The notes under the pieces are model-generated. The model made no database searches. It was not told the origin of the DNA and saw nothing but the letters and a program-made list of their open reading frames with translations. Below are positions 8,904 to 20,078 of a DNA stretch of 64,000 nt, one piece after another (the stretch's first letter is position 1; each line of letters starts with the position of its first letter). A program made the position numbers and the translations under genes. Origin of the DNA: Ciborinia camelliae (lineage: Eukaryota; Ascomycota; Leotiomycetes; Helotiales; Sclerotiniaceae); NCBI GenBank assembly GCA_025890175.1, contig JANPYM010000001.1, forward strand, positions 2,092,853 to 2,156,852, read 5' to 3'.

Positions 8904-11641
8904 CTACATAAGGCAGCCTATCTGTCGGCTACTACCTGCCTCACTCATGCCCAGTCTCATGCGCTTGTTGGGTCCAACCATGACGAAAGCCTCAACAAGC
9001 CACTCATACCATACTTTTCTATCATCAGTCTGTCTCCAAATACTGACTTCCAACTCAGTGTCATCGGGGATGTAGAGGGGTGACTGTTTTGAAAATTAGT
9101 AAAAGCCAGGAAAGTCTGGAAGTGTGATGCATACCTTCAAAGGAAAGAAAATCGGAAACCACGAAATCATATCTTTACTCTTAGCATCGATAGTATCCGG
9201 CCGCGTACTCAATTCGACCTTACTTTCCGGACCCGCTCCCCCATCATACAACACAGCCTCGAAATATCCCGCCAATCCATTAACTACACCGCGGTCCTTG
9301 CAAACAAACTTGAGGCGTGCATAACGAGTATTATGTTCATTAGCACCATCGCCACCCGACATACTTCCACCGCCACCTCCACTTACACCCCCGCCTCGTC
9401 TGGCTTCAGCTATATGCAATGTGCTTGCAGGAAGTGGATGGGAAAACTCCCATGCTTGTTGGATTTGAGGATGGTCCGGGACGGAGGTGGCGAGGAAATC
9501 AATGGCGTGGAACATGACTACGTAGGGGGTATCTGTAGCGGTATTATCTGATGAGAATCTGTGGGAGATCTCTGCATGGAGACGAGGTGCGAGGATGGGT
9601 GTTAGATGCGCAGTGTAGGAAGCAGGTATCGAGATACCGAATTCTGGTGCTAAAACATGCTGTACTCCATCTAGGCACTCGGGTGATAATTCGTTGTCTG
9701 CAAAAGAACCTAAGAGTTCGGAAACGAGTATATCGACTTTACCGTAGGTTGTTGCTGGGGTGGTTGTGGAGGTTGTTACGGCTTGGCCTATGGGTCCTGC
9801 TGCATTTCTTAACGGTCCTTTCCATGCGCGCATGTCGCTCTTTACAATATTGACCACTCCATTCCAGTCGGCTTCATTGTGTCGTTGGAGGAGAACGTAA
9901 GCATTTGGATTCTTCTCTACCGCCCATACTTCAACTGGGACACCAGTCGTTTGACTTGCCTTTAGTGCTCGCGATACTAAAGGTCCGCGGCCAGAACCAG
10001 CTACTGCAATGACAACAGCACCACTAAGACTCGATGTAGGCTTTTCTTGCAAAACCCAATCTGAAAGTGCTCGTTCTATAGCTCGTTCGTACCAATCATA
10101 TTTGACAGGATCTTTTTCAAAAACCTCATATGTAACAGATTCAAGATTGTCAGTCAATGGTTGAAGCGGAGCCTGCAAGTAATCTTGATAGCCTGAGCCA
10201 AACTTCTCAATGGCAGTTCGTTCTGGTTGATTTCTCTGGAGATATCTCAGGTAGACTAAGTGAGCTGCAACATCCTTTGATTTTGATTGTGATTTGGTGC
10301 TATTCCTCCTAGCTTGCTCTGCTTCAGCTGGGGTCGGGGATGGTGCGTCTTGAACAGTACTAGGTGATGCATAACCATCTGCCACCGTGATTTGCTGATC
10401 TGGGTCATCCAAACCAGGGATTGGGCCCACATCACATAATAATAGCCACGGAGTGTTCTTGAGCTTCATATAGCGTGAAATCAAATTTTGGTGGGCCTTG
10501 CCCAAAACTGGATGTCCACCTTTGTTCTTCAAGAATGTCGAGCAAGTAAAAGTCAACATTCTCAAGGGCTCGGCAAACCAACGGGATTGGAGTGAATCAA
10601 TGGGAAGCTGACGGGGCAGTGCCAGTGCTGTAGAGTATTGGTTAGCGTGTGTCCATGGGCAGAATTAGTGCCTCTAGAGATGGTAAAGTGACCCCAAGAA
10701 GGATTTTAACTCTCGCACCAGGGTCTTCAAAAATTCACATATACAAGTACAAGGCCAACAAACGAGAAGATTTTACAGAAATAGAATATATATTCATTGA
10801 CCTACCTACTGAAAGTCTGGAATTGTATTTACATACATCCCGGATCAAATTCCAAGAATCCCAATTCGCATATAAATCGATTTCCTTCTCGCCCTTTGCT
10901 GCATCTGTTGTTCCTTGGTATCTGGAAAATGGCAAAAGATCGCCCGTCATCTCCTTTTGATCTTCAAGCCCATACATAGGGATATGAATGGCTATATTGA
11001 TATAGCTAGCAATTGCGAGAGCCTCTTGAATAGCACGAGCATATTGAGCTAGTCCAGTGTTATCTCCCGATCCGCCATTGTATGTTCTTGGACCTGGTAT
11101 AATAACATTGCCCACTCCGCAGAAGGAAGCATATGCAATTTCGATATTTAAAACCTGCCGAGAAATGTTTGCAATTAGCGGATCTGGTGAGCATAAATCT
11201 ATCCACGGGCTGGAATATGCGATGAGCTGCGAGACTGTGTCGGAGGGAGTTAATGGTGTATCGACTGGATTGAGTGGTGGGATGATAGGAGCTGGAGGGG
11301 TAGCTTTGTTTGGTCCATCGTTTGATTCAATGGCAGATATCTCGGCGAGGTGACTCGAGATCAATGTAAGTACTCTAGAGTGGAAATGGGGACTTGTAAT
11401 AGGGCTTGTGAGCATGTCATACTAAGACAGAGAATAGTTAGCAGAACCCTCAACCGCGTGAGATATCACATACTCCAACATCTTGAGCTTGTCGCAGAAC
11501 AAAATCTGTGACAGGTAGAGGTCGTTTCGACTCATGATGCCCAATATAAAAGGCTGGGAGATTCTCATCGGCTGCCGCATCAGAGTCAGCCTCCCAATGC
11601 TCCTCAACAAAAGGATTCGAAGTCAGGGTACCGGTAGCCAT
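8904..11641 (-). CDS. PRMT5: Type II protein arginine N-methyltransferase 5 (Skb1/Hsl7)
   Basis: Forms symmetric dimethylarginine on histones and Sm proteins using S-adenosylmethionine. Exons on the minus strand are 11641-11474, 11421-10806, 10627-9135 and 9083-8904, joined across introns of 52, 178 and 51 bp, giving 818 residues. This is longer than human PRMT5 because of low-complexity inserts (Ser/Pro near 320-350, Gly-rich SGGGGGSMSGGDG near 670). Residues 1-285 form the TIM-barrel N-domain (GRPLPVTDF-like start). SRWFAEPLRMLTFTCS and GHPVLGKAHQNLI lead into the Rossmann domain with AGSGRGPLV (Gly472-Arg475). The double-E loop SELLGSFADNELSPECLDG has Glu565 and Glu574, spaced as the human catalytic pair. 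The C-terminal beta-barrel ends in WYEWLVEAFV and GSSRQIGCLM. All key residues are present, so it should be active. Confidence 0.96.
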
Positions 11642-13881
11642 TGTGACAAGGCGTTAAAGTAAAATGCGCCGATTGCTCTTTTGGATCTAGGTAGTTATGA
11701 GGTCTAAGATCTCGGTTGTTTTTATGAAGAGAGTAACGTATTGCCCATACCGCAACAAATTATCTGGTATAACTAGGTAGGTAGGTACCTAGGTATGAGT
11801 GTAACAGTCCGTTTCGATTCTCGAAAGGACCTCGAATCAAAATGAGTAGGGGAAGGTGGGGGGTCCTTTTGAATTATTGTCCAGGATCGAATGATATTTT
11901 TGGTCAACTTTTCTGCCAGATATTATCAAGGCGGTGTGCATACTCGTATGAAATCGCCTGTATCAAGAAAATGAAAACTGCAGTTCCATTGTCAAGGTTT
12001 AAGTGTCATCCATCTATTCAGTTATTTCTTTTGTTATAAATTTTACATGATTTACATTGTTCCTATAAAAAGTTAATAGGGAGAGAGAGAGTTTCGAGGA
12101 GATCTATTATTCTTTCAAATGTTACATGTCTTCACAAGTGTGCTTGACTAAGTGATTGGTAGTCTCTAAAGACATGAGATGGGAGTGTATTGATTCGATG
12201 GTATAGTTATCATTGTAAATAAAGGACACTTTGATGAATGACCTCAAAGGGTGGCTGGTGCAAGTGATATACTCCTAAAAGTCGCAAACCAACCAGGTTC
12301 TATTTATCAGATAGATGAATATTGATTTCAAATACATGCGAATGTAAAAGGAGCTTAGCTGCTATCAACTCTTAGCAGCGCAAGGTATCTCTTTATCTCA
12401 CTTCCACATACTCTTTTATTCGAAGATATGGCCTCGAGCAAGTTCCAGAGGTTTCGTAAGATGGCTCAAAAGTGACCATGGCAATACTCATTTTTGCTGT
12501 CCTCTTCAATCTATGTGTTGTAAGTCGCAATTACAAGGCTGTTTAATGTATCTCGATTCTCGGCATAGTGTCTCCGTATACTATCGGTTCTCACATAATA
12601 GCGAAGAATTTCTATTATAATGTTACCAGGGTTTTGAAGGTAAAATCTGACACGAGTGTGGATTATATTATCGAGATACTGACAACCTCTTTCTAAAAAT
12701 GCGTTTCTAGTGACCTTTATATCCATCAAAATTCATTCCTCTCGAAGCTACAGAACTGAAAGCTTGTGTACTGGCCGGAGAGCAGATGGGACACCCAATT
12801 CTCCTTATTCTATGGTTGTATGTGACAATTTTACGCTTACTGGCATATATTGAATAACCTTGAAGGAAAAAAGAGGATGTCAGTTGGGACTTGGGAATAT
12901 AAAAACCTCAACTGCCCAAAGTCAATGATCGAATTCAATGATTACCCTCAGAACATCATGTTTTATACAAAGATGAAGATGCGTTCGGTTCGGGGTCGTG
13001 AGGCAATGAAATGAAAATGAGAGAAAAGCTAAACCAAAGCTCAAAATTGTTGATACAACACAAAGATCTAAATTTTTGGTATTAAAAAGCCCAGTTGGTC
13101 CGATATGCTATGCATGTTTTCGTATATACGGCGCGCTCCGTGGGCAGATGTTTATCCAAAACGCAAGGTAGCGCCACCTTCAGAGTATCATATGTGATAT
13201 ATCTAAGTGGCCCGCTGAAATTTCACCATGCATGATATACTACTGTGTCATATATAGTGTCGAGAAATGAAGACATTATTATAATTTCAATATTATAGTA
13301 TTGTATTATGAAATTGTGAATATTTCATATAAATACTAAAGGCTGTCTGAGACTCATAGAGGAAAGATAAGCAAACTCAATTTTATGGCCAAGATCAAGT
13401 GGAGTCCTGGACATTCGAATAACAAACATCACTGATTCCTCATTGTCACCTGATTGTTTATTCAATCCCTGCTTGCCACCTTCAGGGGTCAATTGGAAGA
13501 CTCAAGACTCAAGAGATAACTTCAAACGCAAAGCCTTAACGGTTAAAATTCGATTGTTATCCCTGGCAGAATTTATACCTATACTTACTATATAAAATAA
13601 AATTAACTTTTGTAGTAATGAATAATAAATCTTAAATTCTTAATGCATATTAATAAAGTTTTTGCTTAAACAGATAATCAAAATAACCTTAATAATAAAG
13701 CAACTAATATAAGTAAACAAATATCATTTGAATTAAGAGTATTGAGAAAGGTTTTTTTCTCATCACTTTCTTTCATTTTAATTCAATCATCTACACTCAC
13801 TACACTTATACTTTCCGCTTTTCTACTTGATTAACACTATCAACCAAACTCACCTCTTTCCACTCTTTTCAAATCATCAAA
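11642..13881. other. Long intergenic region without a supported gene
   Basis: 2.24 kb between PRMT5 and the first cysteine-rich secreted protein. The PRMT5 promoter lies at its left end. From about 13,550 it becomes strongly AT-rich. The last 80 bp (CT-rich leader ending CTCTTTTCAAATCATCAAA before the ATG) resemble the leader of the paralogue at 18,172. Short ORFs here have no recognisable features. Confidence 0.5.
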
Positions 13882-14251
13882 ATGAAATTCTCCGCCATTG
13901 CTTTGTTTTTGATTGTTAGCGCTATCAGTGTTGAAGCTTGCAAGTATTGCCAGTGCCTGTTTCCAGATGGTTCCCATTGTTGTCTAGCCAAGGTAAAAAT
14001 ACTAATGCCTATCATACCTGTCATGCTTGTCATGCCTTTTAAAGCAGAGCTGATTTTATTTCATTTTATAGGACAGTCGAGTTGACGACCAAGATTGTAA
14101 GGTCGCTTGCTCAAAATCCCGTCGTAAGGATGGCAAATACTTTCAAGTAAACGGCATTTTGAGTCTGGTAGAGGGCACTCCTTGTGATACCGGAGGAAGT
14201 TACAGATGTGCTTCTTTTTTCGAGCAAAATAAACGTGCCAGATGTGTGTGA
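13882..14251 (+). CDS. Small secreted ten-cysteine protein A (candidate effector)
   Basis: Two exons (13882-13992 and 14072-14251) are joined by a 79-bp phase-0 intron and encode 96 residues. Residues 1-19 form a clear signal peptide (MKFSAIALFLIVSAISVEA), leaving a mature chain of about 77 residues with ten cysteines at 20, 23, 25, 33, 34, 46, 50, 75, 83 and 95. The pattern is C-x2-C-x-C-x7-CC-x11-C-x3-C-x24-C-x7-C-x11-C, which suggests five disulphides. The paralogue at 17,798-18,172 keeps this pattern and the intron position and phase. No enzymatic motif is seen and I cannot name the family. Small size, secretion and cysteine density are typical of fungal effectors or antimicrobial-like proteins; this is an inference. 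Positively charged KSRRKDGK follows Cys50. Confidence 0.85.
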
Positions 14252-14722
14252 AAGGGATCGGTTGAAATGGTACTGGAAAGCCATCTCGGGTAGCATTTCG
14301 GCTTTAGGCACTTGTAACTTTTTTTCTTTGGAAGTTTCTATATTTCCTTGGAGGAAATTGAAGGTTTTGGAATCCGTTGGTTGTCGATTGTAGATCTAAT
14401 TGGAATTTTGCATCCGATATGGGTTTTGTATTCGTTTTGTAATCGATTCAAAAATTCAAATCAGTTGAACAACAAATTAGAAACCGTTCCATCTAGACTC
14501 ACGTATAAGAAATCACACTGAGCCTGATTGATTTAGCTCTAGGTTAGGTGTATTAACTAAATGCAGTATATGATTGGAAAAATCTTTAAAGTGGATAACA
14601 AATCGATTTGACGACGTGGGACAACTTTTATCGCAGGCTCCAAAACATATCGAATTTTCCTTGCCTCTGGTTTATTACTTGATAATGCATCATTCACTGA
14701 TATTGAAAATGTAGTATTTTCA
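14252..14722. other. Intergenic region
   Basis: 471 bp between secreted protein A and the end of the ankyrin relic; it should hold the 3' end of gene A. Nothing else was seen. Confidence 0.4.
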
Positions 14723-16980
14723 TTACCCCCCCTCTCTCCTACCCTTCCCCCTCAAATTTGTTTCCGAGCAAAGACACCACGAATCAAACCTTCCATTTCT
14801 TTGTAACCGGGCAATATTTAGAGCGGTTCTTCCCGTCCTATTATCCTGGATAGTGGTGTCGATATTTGGGCATGCCAGCAGAGTCTCTATGATATCGGAA
14901 AATCCTCTTGAGACTGCAAAATGCAGTGGAGTTTGGTTGTAAACAGTCATTGCATTGATGTTAGCGCCCAGGTGAAGGAGAGTTTGGACAGATAAAATAC
15001 TGTCATTTAGAACTGCCCAATGAAGTGGAGTTGAATTGGAATCATCTAGATCATCCACTGAGATATGGAGTCTGCTTGACCTTAAAATTCTTCAGTTCAG
15101 GGGCGTGATCTAGAAGCAGCCTTACAATCTCGACATTTCTGGTCTCAATTGCTTTGTGTATGAGCGACTGCCCTGTGTGACCCCTGGTTATATAATCTGC
15201 GCCGTTTTCGAGCAGTAGGCTTACAATTTCGGTGCGTTGAGACCCAACCGCTCGTCTCAGCGGTGTCAATTTGAAGGCATCCTCGTCATTGTTTTCAGCT
15301 CCGTATTGGGAAAGCATTTCAATTGCAGTCAAGTGGCCCTTCCGGGCTGCAATACGTAAAGGTGTTTCGCCACCTCAAAATTTCCGTTTCGCTACATCGC
15401 GGTCTTTTCTGCAAAATTCTTCCAATGTATCGATACTACCCCAGTCGACGGCCTTGAACAAAGAGGAATGGCCATGGATATCTTCAGCGTGAACGGAGGC
15501 TCCATGTTGCAGAAGCAGTTGAATCGCTTCCCCCGAGTTCTGTCTCACAGCATGATGTTTTGCCTCCTTCACTTAAGATATCAAGTGCCTTTTCTCCATT
15601 GGTATTTTCAATGGAAGTACTGGCATTGGCCTGAAGTAAAGCACAGACAATTGGCAAGGAAGAATACACGTCTGTTAACGCCAAGTGTAATTCTGTATGT
15701 ATCTCGCTTTTTATTCTGAGCATTGATCTCAACCCCGTTATCAATAAGAGTCTTTACTGCAAGTATACTGCCAGCTTTGACTGCATGCAGTAGTGGCGTC
15801 TCGCCGAAGAAGTTTCGACGATCTTTATGAAACGTTTTACGGCTCACGAGGTACTCCAGAATTTCCTTTGAATATCTTTGATTCTTAACAGAGTAGTGCA
15901 AAATTGAGTTGCCCTGGCTGTCTGTTGAATTAAAGAAAGCTCCGCGATTTCCTAAAATTTTGAGCGTCGATACGTCGCTCGAACAAGCGGCATAAAGAAT
16001 TGTGCAACTAAAATTGGGCTCCAAGACTGATACAAACTTGTCCAATTGTTCTAACGTTAACGTGGAATTTGCAACGAGGTATGATAAAGGCGTTCGGCTA
16101 TGAATATCGGGCTCTTTGATATATACGCCACGTTGGATGAGATAATTGACGATTTCAACGCTAATTTTAGGGTTTCTGGCCGCAAAATGCAGTGCACTTG
16201 AACCATCGTTGTCCTTTGAGGAAAATCTTACTCGGAAAGCCTCAAGTGTTTTGAGGACTTCGATAGATATCTGAGGTCCCCCAACGAGTAGTGCAGAGCT
16301 GTCGCTCCTATGCTATCCTTACAGTTCGCATCTGACTCAGAAGTCAGGCCGTTAAGAAGGTCAATTTTATCCAGGGGCGAAATGGCAGAGCCAGTAGCCA
16401 GGTGAAACACAGTCGCTTCCATATCGTTGACAAGTGTTAAGGGGTCCATCAAGAGATTATCCAAGACTAACTTGTACATCCTGACAGATCCCTTTGCGGC
16501 AGTCCAATGCATTAAAGTGTTGCCATCATCATCGCGTAACATGCGTAGGTTCTCTTTCGTAAGCAGATATTCTACTGTGAATACGCTGTCATGTGCAAGA
16601 GCACAAAACATCGCAAGCTGCCCTTTAAAATTCCGAGACTCTAATAACATCCAGGGGCAATTAACAAATGCTCGATTATTTTGGAGAGCCCTAGAACGCA
16701 ACCCAAGAAAAGTGGGTTGAGGTCCGTGGAGAGCAGCTCTGGTATAAGTTTATATGTATTCGGAAATTTGGCCAATAAGCTGTCTGCCAACCTCTCATCT
16801 TCATCAGAGATAACTCTGCTAAAAACCTTGCCTCATGCAGATACCCAATATGAAAACTTTTTCTCCATGGACCACACTCAGGTAAGAAGTTTTTCATCAC
16901 TATGAATAGACTTGAAGCTTTCTCTTCGGTGAGCTCAGCCAACTGTCCGAGACTTGCAAGATGAAAGGGCCAGAACGTTG
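14723..16980 (-). pseudogene. Decayed ankyrin-repeat protein gene
   Basis: Ankyrin-repeat coding sequence spreads over at least six minus-strand frames. Recognisable repeat units include STPLHWAVLNDSILSVQTLL, QTPLHFAVSRGFSDIIETLL, TPLRRAVGSQRTEIVSLLL, QSLIHKAIETRNVEIVRLLL, GETPLLHAVKAGSILAVKTL, GSSALHFAARNPKISVEIV and GNTLMHWTAAKGSVRMYKLV. Breaks seen are an in-frame TGA at about 15,372-15,374 between RDVAKRKF and GGETPLRIAA, and frame changes near 15,055, 15,580, 15,710 (an A-run), 16,285 (a G-run) and 16,690. No combination of plausible introns repairs all of these. An original length of about 700 residues is inferred. Scattered indels rather than C-to-T changes argue against RIP as the cause. 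If sequencing errors explain the homopolymer shifts it could be partly intact, but the stop and the other shifts make that unlikely. Confidence 0.8.
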
Positions 16981-17797
16981 CAGCATATTCCTCTTAAGTC
17001 CCATGTAGTATGCCTATGTACCGATATCTCTGTGCAGCTAGTACTAGCGCAACATTATAAATAAAAACAAAATCGAGCTTATAACTGTCACGATGCTGAC
17101 ACATCGAGGGTGCAATATAATGTATTGCTTGAAGAGCCCCCCTCCGCAGCCCTTTATGCGTAAGGCAGTACAGTCGTAACAATAACCTATCAAAAATTAA
17201 TAGGTAAACCAATTCACCCCTATTAATCTCGCTTACGTCTTCATTACTTATTATTTTATCATCATATATAATTAAAAAGTTTCAAATGAATTACTTCTAT
17301 TCTCTATAGATACCAATATGGTTTTGTATGTTTGGTTTTGAGTATAAAGTATATCAAAGAGTACTCATTATTTACATTATTATTATTAATATCTCAATCG
17401 AGTACAAATCACAATGCAAAACAATTTTAGTATTGAATGATAAAGAACTTTTCATTCATTAGATCCTCCCAAAGCAGGAAAGTACTCTGTATAAACTTCC
17501 GAGCTTTCAAGGTCCGGTTTGAAAACTGATCGAGAACGACGATTTGATTAGCCTCAAAAAGTAGAAATATGTACTATCTGTCATACCTAGGCCACTGCCT
17601 AGTGAATGCCATATCATCCAGTCATATAATCATCCCTTCCATAAAAAAATAATCTCTTAAAAAGATTCTTTTTTCTTCAACATAGTTGTTTTATCTGATT
17701 GCTGATTCATGAAGCCATTTCCATGTGCTGACATGAGGCGTGTGACACTATCCGATAATCCATCCTACTAATCACCTGCAAAAACAGCTTGACTAAA
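16981..17797. other. AT-rich intergenic region
   Basis: About 0.8 kb between the ankyrin relic and the stop of secreted protein B. AT-rich around 17,220-17,420, with no gene supported. Confidence 0.4.
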
Positions 17798-18172
17798 TTA
17801 ATAACACTTCCTACGAGCCTCCATTTCGAAAACATTGGCACATTCATGGGCTCCTTGGGCATTACAAGAAGTGCCCAATTTAGGTACCCCTGCTTCGACC
17901 CAGTGTGAGCCATCGTTACGACGGGCGTCTCTGCAAATGGCTGTACAATCGATGTTGGGGACATTAGAGGTCTATAAAATGAAATGGAATTAGTTTTGCC
18001 TTAAAGTTGATTTAAACTTAGGGTTAGGATATAAGGATGGATTATTTACCTTGATTGGAGTTACACAACAATGTTCATTATTTGGAAACATGCATTGGCA
18101 ATAAGTGCATCCTGCTTCTACACTAAGAGCGCTAGCGATGAGGAATAAAGCGATGGAGGAGAATTTAACCAT
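17798..18172 (-). CDS. Small secreted ten-cysteine protein B (candidate effector, paralogue of A)
   Basis: Exons 18172-18050 and 17971-17798 (intron 78 bp, phase 0) encode 98 residues. The signal peptide covers residues 1-20 (MVKFSSIALFLIASALSVEA). Ten cysteines lie at 22, 25, 27, 35, 36, 50, 54, 77, 85 and 97, giving C-x2-C-x-C-x7-CC-x13-C-x3-C-x22-C-x7-C-x11-C. This is the same framework as gene A at 13,882, with loop lengths differing only between CC and Cys6 and between Cys7 and Cys8. Shared short motifs are YCQC[LM]FP, HCC and a basic [DS][AS]RR[KN]DG after the seventh cysteine. Intron position and phase match, so the two arose by duplication. They point toward each other with the ankyrin relic between. 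A hAT-type MITE sits about 300 bp upstream. The role is unknown; an effector function is inferred only. Confidence 0.87.
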
Positions 18173-18469
18173 GTTGGCGATTTAAAAAGAGTATACTGAA
18201 TGGTTTGTATGAAGTAGAACGTATGGAGCAGAAAGTATCAAGTGGAAAAGTTGTTGTTTTATACTTCATTTCTTTTTAGATATATACTTTCTATACTTGT
18301 TAATAAAATTATCTTATTATTTAACTAGAAACTTTGTTAATTGATAGTATTGAGAATAGAGATGAATTTATACTTGGATTAAAAGTTAAATATTTTAAAG
18401 TTTTTTTCATATCTAGAGGGAGTGGACACATCGAATTTAACTTATATATAGATTTCTATATCACGATTT
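18173..18469. promoter_or_regulatory. Upstream region of secreted protein B
   Basis: About 300 bp of AT-rich DNA between the start codon of gene B and the flanking MITE. Read on the minus strand, its last 20 bp (CTCTTTTTAAATCGCCAAC) nearly match the leader of gene A, and both upstream regions share a GTATTGAGAA motif. Promoter function is inferred. Confidence 0.4.
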
Positions 18470-18477
18470 CCTAATTC

Positions 18478-18892
18478 CAGTGAGGGCATTAGTATTTTCA
18501 GTATTTTGTTTACGCCCCACTTTAGTAGTAGATATGGTATTTTTTGAAAATATTTGAATAAGTAGTATAAAATATAATACTACTAATAATATTAATAATA
18601 TTTTGAATATAATTTACTACTGAAAATATACTGAAATACCGGAATTTGCATATTTTGAAAGCATTCCAAAAGTATTTTAGCATATTTCAAGTATTTCATT
18701 AGTTAATGTTATTAGGAATTTATAAAAATATGCAAATTCCGGTATTTTAGTATATTTTTAGTAGTAAATGATATCAAAAATATTATTAATATGTATATAC
18801 ATAAGTAGTATTAAAGTTTATACGTACTTTAATAAGTGGTATAGCTTTTATATCAGCCACCGTTTCACTGTAGTATACTAATGCCTACACTG
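18478..18892. mobile_element. hAT-type MITE with perfect 8-bp target-site duplication
   Basis: A 415-bp element without coding capacity. Ends are inverted: CAGTGAGGGCATTAGTAT at the left, and CAGTGTAGGCATTAGTAT as the reverse complement of the right end. It is flanked on both sides by the identical octamer CCTAATTC (18470-18477 and 18893-18900). Eight-base duplications and CAGTG/CAGGG ends are typical of hAT transposons. Inside lies a second, long inverted repeat (about 18,590-18,656 against 18,725-18,795, sharing ACCGGAATTTGCATATTTT), so the single strand can fold back almost entirely. It is AT-rich and presumably mobilised by a transposase elsewhere. Confidence 0.85.
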
Positions 18893-18900
18893 CCTAATTC

Positions 18901-19409
18901 AGCAAAATTGGTTAAATCCTGGATATTCTATTCGTTGATAATTCTTACAATTTTATGATCTTCGTGTAGGGATTGTGTCCATATATATACTAGAAGTATA
19001 TTTCTTGGGCAAAGGGTAGATCCCTTCCTGTGGGACCTCTCTTTTGGATTCGATATTTTCGAATCTTTTCAGGCATTTTCATAGGAAACGCAATATTGAC
19101 AGGGAGAATAATCACTCAAGAGTCAAGTGAGATGTTGAGCAAGGTAAGATTTGAGGGCAGGACATGAGAGGTCAGGAATTTCCATGATTACATTTCAATT
19201 GCCAGCCTTATAACAGGATGAACTATAAAAAGTTAAGGTTGCGCGAAACGAGGGGTAATTAGGCTATGCTAGGCAATTTTTCCGTGAAATATGCCTCGCT
19301 GGGCTCGATTGATGTTCAACAGCATTCTGCAGCTAGGGTAATTTTCCATATTATCATTCTTGGTGATGACATACCGGATTTATGCGCTTATTACCTAGGT
19401 AGATACTTG
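18901..19409. other. Intergenic region between two elements
   Basis: About 0.5 kb with no gene, RNA or clear repeat recognised. Confidence 0.35.
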
Positions 19410-19411
19410 TA

Positions 19412-20076
19412 AGGGCTCGTTTGAATGTCAAAAAATAGCGGATTCAGCTAAATAATCCGTTGTTTTATGTCATACCGGATTCCGCTATGGCATAAATCTG
19501 CACTAAAAAAGCGCGGATGCATTATCCGCCATTTAGAAGAGGAAACAGAATTAAAGTGAAAGGAGAATGAAATATATAAGATTTTGATGCTTTGGTATAC
19601 TATTCCCACCATTTAAACAGTTGATTTAAGCGAAAATAGAAATAACTTCATTTTTAGCATTGAAAGTTAATCTCTTCAAAACCTTATCTTAACCTTATGA
19701 TTTCAAACCTTTGAAGATATTACTTTTGAATAACCGTATAGCTATAGGGTATAACTATTAAGTTAAATAGCCTAAAATCACATTAAAACCCTATACTAGC
19801 TTATAAAGTAAACAAATTTTTTCAATAGAAAAGTAAAGGCAACAAAAAGCAGTCTTTCCTCTTTAATCCATACTATATAAAATTGAAGAAAAATGTAGAT
19901 CTTTTAGTACAATTTTGAAAGAATCCATCAATGCTCCAATAGGAATTCAACTAAATACAGATTATTATGCAAAATCCGTATAAAACGTAGCAAACGAATA
20001 GAGCGGAAAAGCGGGGATGATTTCGCGGAATAATAGGGGGGATTATTTTGCGGATTTCGACATCGAAACAAGCCTT
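19412..20076. mobile_element. Possible Tc1/mariner-like MITE (TA-flanked)
   Basis: Noncoding 665-bp segment with imperfect terminal inverted repeats. The left end is AGGGCTCGTTTGAATGTC; the reverse complement of the right end is AAGGCTTGTTTCGATGTC, a match at 14 of 18 positions. Both outer flanks are TA, as expected for a TA duplication. Next to the ends, both sides carry GCGGATT/AATCCG-rich subterminal sequence. Degeneracy suggests an old insertion. A TA duplication alone is weak evidence, and a different superfamily is possible. Confidence 0.5.
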
Positions 20077-20078
20077 TA

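Noticed and set aside
14723..16980. RIP (C-to-T mutation) as the cause of ankyrin gene decay
   Set aside because: Lesions are mostly indels, with one TGA; the coding composition is not strongly AT-shifted.
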